Positions 34,877-43,883 of a stretch of 61,443 nt of DNA are shown piece after piece. Source of the stretch: Marivita sp. XM-24bin2 (GTDB lineage: Bacteria; Pseudomonadota; Alphaproteobacteria; Rhodobacterales; Rhodobacteraceae). How positions within the stretch are numbered: the stretch's first letter is position 1; each line of letters begins with the position of its first letter. The notes under the pieces were generated by a model. The model did not search any database. It was not told where the DNA came from and saw nothing but the letters and a program-made list of their open reading frames with translations. The position numbers and the translations under genes are program-made. Location: NCBI GenBank assembly GCA_003149565.1, contig QCWH01000005.1, positions 74,878-136,320 on the forward strand, in the 5' to 3' direction.

Positions 34877-35919
34877 GCCTGATCGAAAAGACCGGTCTGC
34901 GCCTGCTTCACCGTCTAGATCCCGAAACAGCGCATGGGCTGGCCCTCAAAGCGCTGCAACTGGGCCTAACACCCTCGTCAGGGACTGTCACCAGCCCGCG
35001 CCTACGCACCACCTTGGCCGGACTTACACTGCCCAATCCGGTGGGCCTCGCAGCCGGTTTTGACAAGAACGCGACTGCCCTGCGGCCTCTGTCCCGCGCC
35101 GGGTTCGGTTTCCTTGAAGTGGGTGGCGCGACACCACGCCCCCAGCCCGGCAACCCAAAACCGCGCCTTTTCCGCCTGACCGAAGACCGCGCCGTGATCA
35201 ACCGCTTCGGGTTCAACAATGACGGCATGTCCGCCATTGCGACCCGCCTAAAGGACCGCCCCCAAGAGGCTGTTATCGGCCTGAATCTCGGCGCGAATAA
35301 GGACAGCGAAAATCGCGCAGCTGATTTTGCCACCGTTCTGGCCACCTGCGCCGCACATCTCGATTTTGCCACAGTCAATGTCAGCTCCCCCAACACCGAA
35401 AAGCTCCGCGACCTGCAAGGCAAAGATGCACTCTCGGCGCTGCTGGCAGGCGTCATGGAGACAAGAAATGCACTCGACCGCCCAATCCCGATCTTTCTGA
35501 AAATCGCACCGGACCTGACCGATGCGGAGATCGCCGATGTTGCCGAGGTCGCTCTCAGTTCCGGCATTGATGGGCTGATCGCCACCAACACGACGCTCGA
35601 CCGTGACGGGCTGAATTCAGCCCACAGGGACGAAAAGGGCGGGCTCTCGGGCCGGCCGCTGTTCGAAAAATCGACCCGCGTCCTGGCGCAGCTCTATCGC
35701 GCGACCGAAGGCAGCGTCCCGATTATCGGCGTCGGCGGGATATCCTCTGCTGACGATGCCTACACCAAGATCCGATCAGGCGCGTCCGCAGTGCAGCTCT
35801 ACTCAGCATTGACCTACGAGGGTCTGAGCCTTGTCCCACGGATCGCCCGAGGTCTGGACGACCTCCTCAAACGTGACGGGTTCGACACCGTCGCAGAGGC
35901 GGTCGGCACCGCAGCCTGA
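34873..35919 (+). CDS. pyrD: dihydroorotate dehydrogenase (quinone), class 2
   Basis: A 348-residue membrane-associated flavoenzyme that oxidises dihydroorotate to orotate with quinone, fourth step of pyrimidine synthesis. Seen: the N-terminal helical part typical of class 2, [38 protein letters not shown] (split), [14 protein letters not shown] with the catalytic Ser, [22 protein letters not shown] and [20 protein letters not shown] (FMN phosphate site). Translationally coupled to the DUF952 gene. Confidence 0.96.
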   Translation: MSLIEKTGLRLLHRLDPETAHGLALKALQLGLTPSSGTVTSPRLRTTLAGLTLPNPVGLAAGFDKNATALRPLSRAGFGFLEVGGATPRPQPGNPKPRLFRLTEDRAVINRFGFNNDGMSAIATRLKDRPQEAVIGLNLGANKDSENRAADFATVLATCAAHLDFATVNVSSPNTEKLRDLQGKDALSALLAGVMETRNALDRPIPIFLKIAPDLTDAEIADVAEVALSSGIDGLIATNTTLDRDGLNSAHRDEKGGLSGRPLFEKSTRVLAQLYRATEGSVPIIGVGGISSADDAYTKIRSGASAVQLYSALTYEGLSLVPRIARGLDDLLKRDGFDTVAEAVGTAA

Positions 35920-35955
35920 CCTCCTCTCTTCTCTGGTTTCACAATACTTCGGGGT

Positions 35956-36014
35956 CTGGGGCAGAGCCCCAGATTTTCCGTCACCGGAAAATCCCGGGCG
36001 CGGTGACGCGCCCG
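35956..36014. repeat. three tandem perfect hairpins between convergent pyrD and trpF
   Basis: CTGGGGC/GCCCCAG (35956-35972, three-base loop), ATTTTCCG/CGGAAAAT (35973-35992, four-base loop) and CGGGCGCG/CGCGCCCG (35995-36014, four-base loop) follow each other with zero and two bases between. The last abuts the trpF stop codon. The array probably terminates transcription from both sides; on the plus strand the first stem is followed by ATTTT. It could also be an intergenic repeat element. Confidence 0.8.
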
Positions 36015-36671
36015 CTAAAGCCTTACAGGCACGCGGGTTGCCTCGATGAAATCCCGGACCAACCCGGCATCCTTGATGCCGGGTGACGCCTCGACACCTG
36101 ACGACACATCCACCTGTTTTGCACCGGTCAGCGCAATTGCCTCCGCCACATTGTCGGGAATAAGCCCACCGGCAAGCATCCACGGTTTTGACCACCGCCG
36201 CGCCGAGATCAGTCGCCAGTCAAATGCCACCCCATTCCCGCCCGGCAATTCGGCGTTTTTGGGAGGTTTGGCATCAACCAGGATCTGGTCTGCCACCTCC
36301 TCATAAAGATCCAGCGCGGCGACATCTTCCGCGTCCGCAACACCAACAGCCTTCATCACCGGCAGCCCGGTGCGGGCACGTATCTCTGCCACCCGCTCAG
36401 GTGTCTCCGCGCCATGCAATTGCACAATGTCGATGGGCACCGCTCCGGTGATCGCATCCAGAAGCGCGTCATCCGCATTTACCACCAAGGCGACCTTGGC
36501 CACCCCTACCGGCACATCAACTGCCAGGTCCCGCGCGGTCTCGATTGTGACATTGCGGGGGCTTTTGGGGAAAAACACAAAACCGGCATAGGCCGCTCCG
36601 GCCTCGGCCGCAGCAGACACGTCTTCGGGCCGCGTCAGCCCGCAGATCTTAACACGAACTTCAGGTGTCAT
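36015..36671 (-). CDS. trpF: phosphoribosylanthranilate isomerase
   Basis: A 218-residue (beta/alpha)8 enzyme of tryptophan synthesis. The catalytic cysteine is in [12 protein letters not shown], then [22 protein letters not shown], the catalytic Asp region [26 protein letters not shown] and [15 protein letters not shown]. Downstream trpB is not adjacent here. It is the last gene of an ihfB-lapA-trpF run on the minus strand, ending in the triple hairpin. Confidence 0.95.
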   Translation of the reverse strand: MTPEVRVKICGLTRPEDVSAAAEAGAAYAGFVFFPKSPRNVTIETARDLAVDVPVGVAKVALVVNADDALLDAITGAVPIDIVQLHGAETPERVAEIRARTGLPVMKAVGVADAEDVAALDLYEEVADQILVDAKPPKNAELPGGNGVAFDWRLISARRWSKPWMLAGGLIPDNVAEAIALTGAKQVDVSSGVEASPGIKDAGLVRDFIEATRVPVRL

Positions 36672-36680
36672 CGCCGCCGC

Positions 36681-37031
36681 TCAGCTCGCCTCGTCAAGCA
36701 GCGCCAGGACTTCGTCTTTGTCCTTGTCGCGCTCTGCCTTCGTCCGGCGCAGCTCCCGCTCAAGCCGCTTCACCTCGGCCTGACGCTGGGCCGCCGCAGC
36801 GCGGTGCTTATGCTCGCGCAACCACTCCCAAACAAATCCGATCAGCAAACCAGCGATGATGCCGCCAAAGATCACAATGAACAGCGGCAGTTCGATAGAC
36901 CGGTTCATGCCTGCCAGATCGGCGAGCCCGGAAGGCAGCAATTGCAGCATGACCATGCCGCGATTGGCAAGAGCGATGGACACCAGCGCGATGGCCAGTG
37001 CCGCAAGAAATGCATAGCGAATGTATCGCAT
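36681..37031 (-). CDS. lapA: LapA domain (DUF1049) membrane protein
   Basis: A 116-residue protein with two membrane segments (YAFLAALAIALVSIALAN and LPLFIVIFGGIIAGLLIGFVW, minus its last residue) and a C-terminal coiled coil (AAAQRQAEVKRLERELRRTK). This is the LapA plan; in E. coli LapA works with LapB in control of lipopolysaccharide synthesis via LpxC. It lies directly after ihfB, six bases from its stop, as in other Rhodobacterales. Confidence 0.88.
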   Translation of the reverse strand: MRYIRYAFLAALAIALVSIALANRGMVMLQLLPSGLADLAGMNRSIELPLFIVIFGGIIAGLLIGFVWEWLREHKHRAAAAQRQAEVKRLERELRRTKAERDKDKDEVLALLDEAS

Positions 37032-37037
37032 GAGTGT

Positions 37038-37319
37038 TTACTTTCCGTTTAGTCTATCCCGAAGCAATTTGCCGGTCTTGAAAAACGGCACGTGCTTTTC
37101 CTCTACGTCGACAGCTTCACCGGTACGTGGGTTGCGCCCGGTCCGCGCGTCGCGCTTTTTCACCGAGAAGGCGCCAAAGCCACGCAGCTCAACCCGGTCC
37201 CCCCGCGCCATGGCATCGATGATTTCTTCAAAGATGGTGTTCACGATCCGCTCCACATCGCGCTGGTACAAATGCGGATTGTCGTCAGCAATCTTTTGAA
37301 TCAACTCAGACCGTATCAT
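37038..37319 (-). CDS. ihfB: integration host factor subunit beta
   Basis: A 93-residue HU/IHF-fold protein: [40 protein letters not shown], then [20 protein letters not shown] (the DNA-intercalating Pro lies in the GRNPRTG turn). It pairs with IhfA to bend DNA. The start at 37319 is set by the family; a longer upstream frame is spurious. Unlike many proteobacteria, rpsA is not immediately upstream in the window. Confidence 0.95.
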   Translation of the reverse strand: MIRSELIQKIADDNPHLYQRDVERIVNTIFEEIIDAMARGDRVELRGFGAFSVKKRDARTGRNPRTGEAVDVEEKHVPFFKTGKLLRDRLNGK

Positions 37320-37866
37320 CGTCTTGCATCCCCTTCGCCACACGCCCGTTCCGTGCGCTTCACACGAAGGAGTATACGCAGGAGAACCCAAGACGGAAAC
37401 CGCGCCGTTGCGCTGATTGCAAGAAAGTTCAGCCAAATTAAGCGCTTCTCGCCAGTCTCCAGCTCAATTTTCCCGCAAAGATGCCCGCAGCCGACAATTC
37501 ACCTGTATTGAAATCACATTACGATTCGCTCGCCATTGGGCCCGAAAAGTATGACGCCAACCAAAGATTGAACTCCAGGCGAGACTGAGTTTAATTTTTT
37601 GGCGTGGTTTCTGAGCTTAATGAAGTCGAAAATTTTGCGAAACCACTATCGTGCACTTAAAACAAGCGTAAGATGCACCAGAAGCGCCCCGCCAGCGCTC
37701 GGCGGGTTTACTTCTCGCGAAAACAAAAAAGGCCCCTCCATCGAGCGGCCTTTGGCAGCGAGGGACAAGATGATCTCTGTTGAGAGCTACACGGCGGTCG
37801 GTCTCGGACGCAGGGCTTCGGGAAGGTCCTCGCGCCTGTAAAGGTTTATGCCGATGTCATTTTTAC
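37320..37866. other. intergenic region upstream of ihfB
   Basis: About 545 bases with no credible gene. It holds the ihfB promoter region and, at its far end, a minus-strand terminator. A GC stem CCCGCC/GGCGGG near 37688-37706 on the plus strand followed by TTTA may be a second terminator. Base composition around 37510-37670 is clearly AT-richer than the neighbouring genes. Confidence 0.4.
37725..37753 (-). terminator. intrinsic terminator downstream of the TniQ-like remnant
   Basis: On the minus strand AAAGGCC (37753-37747) pairs with GGCCTTT (37734-37728), followed by a run of T (37730-37725). It lies about 115 bases beyond the stop of the minus-strand gene. Confidence 0.7.
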
Positions 37867-38440
37867 TCAATGCCGCACGACCGGCCGCAACCGCTTTGTC
37901 GCGTCAGACACTGCACACTCAAGATGCTCTGCCACGTCGCTCGTCTTCAGGTATTGTCTGCGAAACGCCGCAACGTCCTCCGCCATGATCCCGTAAATGA
38001 CGCGATTGCCTTGGCGGGTCTTGATGCCGATGACCGGCAGCATGGCAAAGCCATTATCAAGGTCGGTCAACTTCCACATTGTGCGCACCGAAAGACTTGC
38101 GAGGCCGGCCGCTTTCGAAACAGAGACACCGACCAAAACGTCGTGTTTGAGTTGTTTCACTTCCACAGGGTCGACCAAAACGGACGAGTACCCCTGCTCT
38201 GCCGTCCAACAAACTACGCGCGATAGAAAGCTGCCCAGAATGAGCTGAACGACCTCGACAGCCAACAACTTTGCCTTTTCGGCAGCTTTCACGATCGGCA
38301 CCATGCCCGCGGGCGCTTCCGGCTCGATCTGCGCGAATGAAGTCAACTCAGCCAAGAAAGCGCCGATGGATTGCTGGTCGACAGCTTTTTGGGTCCTCCC
38401 GGGCGCTCCGGCCTGCCCTGTCGCGATGACGGCTCGACCG
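37867..38440 (-). pseudogene. TniQ-like C-terminal remnant
   Basis: An open frame of about 190 residues without a proper start (first possible TTG at 38355) that reads back to about 38440 in frame. Its pattern, VDQQSIGAFLAELTSFAQIE, then VPIVKAAEKAKLLAVEVVQLI, SSVLVDPVEVKQ, GVSVSKAAGLASLSVRTMWKL and GIMAEDVAAFRRQYLK, resembles the HTH-containing C-terminal half of TniQ proteins of Tn7/Tn5053-type elements. The N-terminal zinc-binding half is missing. It abuts a TniA-like scrap on the same strand, so the two are probably joined by deletion. Family assignment is from recollection of pattern. Confidence 0.5.
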
Positions 38441-38599
38441 TATCATGTGCTCAGCCAAAACATCGCTGTGATACCAGACGCCGTAAAAACGGACGCCCTT
38501 CTTTGAAAGCACAGGCGCATCACGCGTTCCGAAGACCAGACGACGACGGCGCACATCCGGTGCAGAGCTTCCACGATCCGCTGATCACCGGAACCGCCG
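38441..38599 (-). pseudogene. TniA/TnsB (Mu-type) transposase C-terminal scrap
   Basis: On the minus strand the frame reads APDVRRRRLVFGTRDAPVLS, then KKGVRFYGVWYHSDVLAEHM, the R-x-G-V-R-F-x-G-x-x-Y-x-S-x-x-L-A pattern of the Mu-transposase C-terminal (beta-barrel) domain. The frame then loses similarity at about 38440, where the TniQ-like remnant takes over. No start codon of its own and no catalytic domain. The matching N-terminal piece may be the one at 60474-61244. Confidence 0.5.
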
Positions 38600-38604
38600 A
38601 AATT

Positions 38605-38800
38605 CAGGAACTGTCGAAGACCCACGAGATCGTATCGCGTGCGACGACGGGACTCTGGCACCGCATCCTGACGCACTATCTGCCTTTGTACTTTCCCGAA
38701 GCTGAGGGCTTTCATCGAAGCTCGCGCACAGATTGGTTTCTGGCTTTCCTCGAAGGGTATCCTTCGCCGCACATGATCTCGGCAATGAGCCGGGAACCTT
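38605..38800 (+). pseudogene. IS110-family transposase scrap
   Basis: A plus-strand frame reads ATTGLWHRILTHYLPLYFPE followed by AEGFHRSSRTDWFLAFLEGY and PSPHMISAMSRE, the middle portion of IS110-type (DEDD) transposases. Nothing of the N-terminal DEDD domain or the C-terminal transposase_20 domain is present, and the frame overlaps the TniA scrap at its left side. A dead insertion-sequence fragment. Confidence 0.6.
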
Positions 38801-39148
38801 ATTGCCCCTTCTTTGAGGCGGGCGTGCCCAGGCCGAAGGACCTCTCTTTAGTAGTGGCCGTGGAGGCAGGCAACCGATCTCGTAGATAATGTTCGGGCTT
38901 TCTGCTTGGGATATAGGTTCTCGTCTTAAGGACGGTGAAGGCCGCCATCGCGCGTACCGTTTGTTTGCTATGGAAGAGGCCACTTCTTGACGGCAGAGGC
39001 CGTCTGGGCAAACAACGCATTCGATCAACCGGACGCCCCATGACCTGCTGACCTAATCAGCCAAACTTTCCCGACATCGGACGTAGCACTTCAGGAGCAA
39101 GGACACGACTTTCGCATAAACGCCATCTCCACCCTCTGCGAGCGGCAT
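38801..39148. other. intergenic decay zone
   Basis: About 350 bases between the transposase scraps and the lacI-type gene. No coding frame with recognisable similarity was seen, and no terminator of the LacI operon stands out. Confidence 0.35.
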
Positions 39149-40219
39149 TCAGGTAGGTTTAGGCCCGCTCTTTCGTCTGAGGGACGCGCGCACCAGCAAC
39201 TCACAATTCACGCGTTGTGTCATCGGTGAGACCGGCTGGCCTTCGAACTGCGACAGCATCACCTGACCAGCCGCCCTGCCGATCTCGTGCAATTGCATGC
39301 GCACTGTCGTCAAAGCCGGGTCAATCATGTCGAGTAACGGGATGTCATTGTACCCCGTGATCGAAACATCGGACGGGATCGACAGACCCGCCTCTCGGCA
39401 AGCCCGGATTGCGCCAATGGCAACGAGATCGTTTACGCAAATGATGACGTCCGGAGCGCTTGCTCGAGCGGTCAGAAGGGTCTCTGTTGCCCGCTTTCCT
39501 TCCTCCGCCGACATGCGCGGGACGGCAGCAATGCGGTGGTCCGGGAGTGCCACCCCCGCTCGATCCAGTGTGTCCTTGATCCCTTGCCAGCGTTCCCGCG
39601 CGGTCGACAGGTACTGAGGCGCCAAAATGACCGCTATATCGCGATAGCCGGACGCGAGGACATGTTCTGTCATCGCCTGCATGCCGCCATAGCAGTCGTT
39701 TATGACGGCAGGTGATGTTTCCTGTTCCGTCTGACGCAGGAGCGACACCAGCGGGATGCCGAGCCCCTGGCAGCGCTCGACAACTGGGTCCTGCAACCGT
39801 GTTGTCGCGAGAAATATCCCATCGACCAGCCGCGCGGCCATGCGATTGACGATGTCGAGCTCCACTTCGAGGTTATAACCGGTGTTGCTGACGAGTACAG
39901 CGAAGCCCTGCGGTGACAGTGCCTCTTCAATCCCGCTCAGGATCGGGGGATAGACCGGGTCATTCATGTCATGGACAATCAAGCCAATCGAGCGCGTGGA
40001 TTGGGTGCGCAAACTCGCCGCAACCGAGTTGGGGTGATAGCCAAGCTCCTTGGCCACGGTTCGCACGCGTTTCGCGACATCATCAGAAATCCGGCCCTTC
40101 GACCCCGGTCGCAAGACACGTGACACGGTCGAATAATGGACGCCCGAAGCCGCCGCGACATCAGACAGCTTCACACGTGTCGCCCGGTTGTCAGCGCGTT
40201 TTGTCTTGCCATCTGCCAT
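39149..40219 (-). CDS. LacI-family transcriptional regulator
   Basis: A 356-residue repressor: N-terminal HTH with hinge (VKLSDVAAASGVHYSTVSRV) and a periplasmic-binding-type ligand domain (RSIGLIVHDMNDPVYPPILS, VDGIFLATTRLQD, DVIICVNDLVAIGAIRACRE, VSITGYNDIPLLDMIDPALT). It closes the OsmC-TRAP operon, 39 bases after dctM, and the 18-bp palindrome at 43866 upstream of that operon is a natural operator for it. The inducer is probably the TRAP substrate or a metabolite of it. Confidence 0.9.
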   Translation of the reverse strand: MADGKTKRADNRATRVKLSDVAAASGVHYSTVSRVLRPGSKGRISDDVAKRVRTVAKELGYHPNSVAASLRTQSTRSIGLIVHDMNDPVYPPILSGIEEALSPQGFAVLVSNTGYNLEVELDIVNRMAARLVDGIFLATTRLQDPVVERCQGLGIPLVSLLRQTEQETSPAVINDCYGGMQAMTEHVLASGYRDIAVILAPQYLSTARERWQGIKDTLDRAGVALPDHRIAAVPRMSAEEGKRATETLLTARASAPDVIICVNDLVAIGAIRACREAGLSIPSDVSITGYNDIPLLDMIDPALTTVRMQLHEIGRAAGQVMLSQFEGQPVSPMTQRVNCELLVRASLRRKSGPKPT

Positions 40220-40258
40220 TGTGCCCGCCCACGTCTTTGAAACTGGTTCCGCCCAAGA

Positions 40259-41602
40259 TTAGATCCATTGGTTGATATAGACGAGATGCGGCCAAGCAGT
40301 GATCAAACCGAGGACAAAGATCATCATCAGCGCGAATGGCACCGCCCCCATGAACACATCACCCAATGTTATTCGAGGGTCTTCAATACAGCCCTTGATC
40401 ACGAAACAGGCAATGCCCAAGGGTGGCGTCAGCAGCCCCACTTCCACGGCTATGACCGTCAGAATGCCGAACCAGATCGGGTCTGCTTCGAACCCCTGCA
40501 TCACTGGAAGAAAGAGCGGCACCATGATCAGAATGATGGAGACAGAGTCGATGATCGTGCCAAGGATCAGCACCACCAACACGTAGATCAGCACCACCAA
40601 CAGGAACTGGTCTGTCGCCGTTTGGACAAGGCCTCCGATCTCCGTTGGAACGCCAGCCAAGGCCAAGGAACGGCTGTACATGGTCGCAGCAATGATCAGG
40701 AAACAGATCGAGGCCGTAATGTGTCCGGTCTCCAACAGCACTTTCCAGAACGCCTTCAGGCTCATCTTCTTGCGGGCCACGGCCAGCACGAGAGCGCAGA
40801 TCGCGCCAACAGCCCCCGCTTCTGTCGGCGTGAAGATGCCGCCGTAGATGCCGCCCAGGACGATAAAGACCAATCCCATCAACGGCAGGAACTTGAGCAG
40901 AATTTCAAAAAGGCTGTGCCGATCCCTTGGATCACTTTCGGCAATGGCCGCCTGATCCGAAAACCGCCCTGTCTGGTCATAAACAAACCACGGCATGAAA
41001 TACGCCATGCCGATGATGCCAAGGCAGTAGACCGTCGAGAGCAGGATGCCCGGACCAATGCCCGCAAAGAACATCATCCCGATCGATTGCTCTGTCAGAA
41101 TGGCGTAGATGATCAACAGGATGCTGGGCGGGATCAACATCCCCAGAACCGAGCTGCCCGCGACCGTACCAACGGCAAAGCGTGGGCTGTATCCAAGACG
41201 CAGCATCTCGGGAACCGCCACGCGGGTGAACACGGCTGCCGAGGCAATAGATACGCCCGTGACAGCAGCAAACACGGCATTGGAACCCACTGTGGCAATC
41301 CCTAGGCCACCCCGGACGCGCCTCAGGAAATAATCCCCGACATCGTAGGCATCCCTGCCCACATCAGATGCACTCATGATCAGCCCCATAAGGACAAAGA
41401 GCGGGATCACGGCAAAGGTCTGATCAGCAATCCCGTCAGCAGCCGCGAGTGTCAGAAGCTTCATGGCCAGCGTCAGGCTGTCCTTCTGAAGAGCCACCGA
41501 CAGGAACGAGACCAGGCTCAGGGCGATGCCCACATGCATTCCCGAATAGATCAGCAGGACAATTGCCCCAACCGAGATCAGACCGATTTCCAGCCCAGTC
41601 AT
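40259..41602 (-). CDS. dctM: TRAP transporter large permease (DctM)
   Basis: A 447-residue, about 12-span TRAP large subunit: IYSGMHVGIALSLVSFLSVA, GSSVLGMLIPPSILLIIYAI (the conserved IPPS motif), GAVGAICALVLAVARKKM and VGLLTPPLGIACFVIKG. It carries the sodium-driven transport path of a tripartite carboxylate transporter. Downstream of dctQ in the same operon with a 63-base gap; lacI follows. Confidence 0.93.
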   Translation of the reverse strand: MTGLEIGLISVGAIVLLIYSGMHVGIALSLVSFLSVALQKDSLTLAMKLLTLAAADGIADQTFAVIPLFVLMGLIMSASDVGRDAYDVGDYFLRRVRGGLGIATVGSNAVFAAVTGVSIASAAVFTRVAVPEMLRLGYSPRFAVGTVAGSSVLGMLIPPSILLIIYAILTEQSIGMMFFAGIGPGILLSTVYCLGIIGMAYFMPWFVYDQTGRFSDQAAIAESDPRDRHSLFEILLKFLPLMGLVFIVLGGIYGGIFTPTEAGAVGAICALVLAVARKKMSLKAFWKVLLETGHITASICFLIIAATMYSRSLALAGVPTEIGGLVQTATDQFLLVVLIYVLVVLILGTIIDSVSIILIMVPLFLPVMQGFEADPIWFGILTVIAVEVGLLTPPLGIACFVIKGCIEDPRITLGDVFMGAVPFALMMIFVLGLITAWPHLVYINQWI

Positions 41603-41665
41603 TTGGCACCTCCAAAGGTGGTCACGTGGTGAAAATGTTGTGAGAGTTTGGGCAAAGGCAGCGGA

Positions 41666-42223
41666 TCACCCGCCGCGCAAAGCCTTGGCATTGCGAGAGG
41701 CCAGAACGAGGAACTGGATCGACGCTGCCGTGGCCCCAAGGAGCATGATCCCCTCCAGAGGCCATGTCGGCGCTGTGAATATCCCGACATTGCCCTTGTA
41801 ATAGCCCCTGCTCCAGGCATCGATCAGCCGTGGGAACTGGCCATAGGCAATCACCGCAAGCATGACCGCGCCTGCAAGGTTGAAGACCATGCGCAGTGCC
41901 TGGTCCGCCAATTTCCCCTTCACCCGCGCGATGAAATTGAGAAACGTGTCCGAACGAGTCAGACGCTTCACGCGAATGGTATGGGCCAATTGCAGGTAGA
42001 CGACGGCCACGATCCCCATCTCGGTCAGCTCGAAAGTTCCGGCAAGCGGGGCATCAAAGAGCCAACGGCCAAAGACATCGACATTCACGATGATCATCAT
42101 GCCCAAGACGATTAGCGCACCGACTGCATCCATGCCGATCACGAACGGTGTGAAACCGGGTGTGGGTGGCTCCTTTGAAGGGGCCGAAGCCCCTTCATTG
42201 GTGGATGTGCGATCCTCTGTCAC
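41666..42223 (-). CDS. dctQ: TRAP transporter small permease (DctQ)
   Basis: About 185 residues with four membrane segments (GMDAVGALIVLGMMIIVNVD, FELTEMGIVAVVYLQLAHTI, MVFNLAGAVMLAVIAYG, PLEGIMLLGATAASIQFLVL); the VNVDVFGRWLF start and ELTEMGIVAVVYLQLAH are DctQ signatures. The GTG at 42223 overlaps the dctP stop as GTGA; a GTG three codons earlier is possible. It joins DctM into the membrane complex. Confidence 0.88.
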   Translation of the reverse strand: MTEDRTSTNEGASAPSKEPPTPGFTPFVIGMDAVGALIVLGMMIIVNVDVFGRWLFDAPLAGTFELTEMGIVAVVYLQLAHTIRVKRLTRSDTFLNFIARVKGKLADQALRMVFNLAGAVMLAVIAYGQFPRLIDAWSRGYYKGNVGIFTAPTWPLEGIMLLGATAASIQFLVLASRNAKALRGG

Positions 42224-43314
42224 TGGTCCCACTGCCGTGCAACGGGCTCACCAGCGTCCCGCATCGCCTGCATGTACTCGGCCAGGATTTCCTGAGCCGG
42301 GACACCTTGCGCTTCAAGGTTATCAACCCATTCTTGTGCGAGATCAGGAAGAGTGGCCGCCCATTCCGCGCGCTCCTGCGGGTCGATTTCCACCACGCTG
42401 CCGCCATTGGCCACGAAGGTCTCGCGGGCCTGACTGCCGAGCTCTGCCGCAAAGTTCCCGATGTCGATACCGTATTGCTTGGCCGCAGCGATCATCGCTT
42501 CCTTGACCTCGTCGGGGTAGCTGTCCCACGCCTGCTGATTGGCATTGATAACATAGGAGTTCACGCCGCCGAGGTTGGCGTTGAAGTAGTTTCCGCAGAC
42601 CTCGTAGAATTTGAGCGAGACCACCGCTTCACCCCAGACCAGCATCGCATCGACCACGCCGGTCTCGACCAGCTGGTAGAAGTTCCCAAGGCTGCCCGTG
42701 ACACCCGTCGCTCCAGCGGGTTCGATCCAGCGCAGGTTGGGGCCCGCGCCCGCGACTTTCAGACCATCAATGTCACTCAGCGAGTTGATCGGTTCAGCGG
42801 AGCAGAGGATGTAATTGTCCGGAATACCACTTGCGGAAAGCGTAACCTGGTTCAGGTTGGTCCACGTATCCCGAAACGCCGGGTACTTGTCGACAAGGCC
42901 ATCGACCACTTCGTGGATCAATACCAGATCGGTTGTAGTGAACGGCGTGACATAGCCAATCTGATAGACAGGCAGCTTGTCGGCATGGAAGGCAGTCGGG
43001 ATGACCCCCATATCTGCCAGACCTGTTTCGATCGCTTCCAATTCGCCAGCAGGCTTGGCAAGCGTTCCCGAGAAGGCCTCCTGCCAGTTGATGACGTAAT
43101 TGCCGCTCTCCGCAAGCCGTGCATCTACGCCCGGCATGAAGCTCTCTTTCAACATTTTGACGGCAGCCACCGCTGGCGAGAAGCCAGAGACGATGCTGAC
43201 GTCGATTTCCTCTTGCGCATAGACTGGTGATGAAAAGCCCAACGCAGCGGCGAGAATAGCGCCCGACAAGAGCTTTGCGGCCCCGTTCGAAGTCTTTGTT
43301 TGAATATGTGTCAT
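42220..43314 (-). CDS. dctP: TRAP transporter solute-binding protein (DctP)
   Basis: A 364-residue periplasmic binding protein with a signal peptide (about residues 1-32, ending PVYAQ). DctP features: GTLAKPAGELEAIETGLADM, DGLKVAGAGPNLRWIEPAGA, where the Arg after GPN-L is the conserved carboxylate-binding residue, then NFYQLVETGVVDAMLVWGEA. The start at 43314 has GGGAGGAG. The ligand is an organic acid of unknown identity. Divided from the OsmC gene by 37 bases. Confidence 0.9.
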   Translation of the reverse strand: MTHIQTKTSNGAAKLLSGAILAAALGFSSPVYAQEEIDVSIVSGFSPAVAAVKMLKESFMPGVDARLAESGNYVINWQEAFSGTLAKPAGELEAIETGLADMGVIPTAFHADKLPVYQIGYVTPFTTTDLVLIHEVVDGLVDKYPAFRDTWTNLNQVTLSASGIPDNYILCSAEPINSLSDIDGLKVAGAGPNLRWIEPAGATGVTGSLGNFYQLVETGVVDAMLVWGEAVVSLKFYEVCGNYFNANLGGVNSYVINANQQAWDSYPDEVKEAMIAAAKQYGIDIGNFAAELGSQARETFVANGGSVVEIDPQERAEWAATLPDLAQEWVDNLEAQGVPAQEILAEYMQAMRDAGEPVARQWDQ

Positions 43315-43351
43315 GTGTCTCCTCCCTTGATTGACTGACTGTTTGGCGCGC

Positions 43352-43843
43352 CTACTCTGCAGCTGCATACGCCTTGCCGTTCACAGACAGGCTGTGAACA
43401 ATCTCATTCGGTTGACCGAGCGTCTGCTCGACGAAACATCCGCGCCGCGCGGCACCGATCAATTCGGCCACTTGCTCCGGGTCGGACGACGATGTGACAT
43501 CGACATCGATTTCGAACCCGACCGGTCGGCCCTGATAGGGTCCGACAGCATCCGGCAAAGCCTCCCACTTTGCGCGGCAATCGACCTTGACGTCGTCCAA
43601 ATCCACCTTGAGGCGCTTCGCAAAAACCCTGATCTGGGTCATCAGGCAGCCCACCAGACCCGTCAGGAAAAACTCAAGGGGTGTCGGAGCGGTATCCTCC
43701 CCGCCTTGAAACTTGCCCTCATCGGTTGCGAGCATCCGGGTCACCTGGAATGGTTGAACCGCCGTCAGAGTGACCTCGTTGCGCAACTTTCCCACGCACG
43801 CACCCTCCGCAGTGAAATGCACGTTAAATAGGGGTTGTGACAT
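43352..43843 (-). CDS. OsmC family protein
   Basis: A 163-residue OsmC/Ohr-fold protein with two redox cysteines, in LTGLVGCLMTQIRVFAKR and AARRGCFVEQTL. OsmC proteins reduce organic hydroperoxides in some cases, but many subfamilies are uncharacterised. It is the first gene of the TRAP-LacI operon, directly behind the palindromic operator, so it is co-induced with an organic-acid importer rather than by a stress regulator. GGGAGC precedes the start. Confidence 0.88.
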   Translation of the reverse strand: MSQPLFNVHFTAEGACVGKLRNEVTLTAVQPFQVTRMLATDEGKFQGGEDTAPTPLEFFLTGLVGCLMTQIRVFAKRLKVDLDDVKVDCRAKWEALPDAVGPYQGRPVGFEIDVDVTSSSDPEQVAELIGAARRGCFVEQTLGQPNEIVHSLSVNGKAYAAAE

Positions 43844-43865
43844 GTTGAGCTCCCAAAAAGATTTC

Positions 43866-43883
43866 TGCGCAAACGTTTGCGCA
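43866..43883 (-). promoter_or_regulatory. perfect 18-bp palindrome, probable LacI-family operator
   Basis: TGCGCAAACGTTTGCGCA, identical on both strands with the central CG that LacI-family hinge helices require. It lies 23 bases upstream of the OsmC start codon, ahead of the operon that ends in the LacI-type regulator gene at 39149. Confidence 0.82.

Noticed and set aside
39149-43883. A further copy of the LacI palindrome inside the operon
   Set aside because: No second TGCGCAAACG-type site was noticed between 39149 and 43866; autoregulation from the single upstream operator is sufficient.
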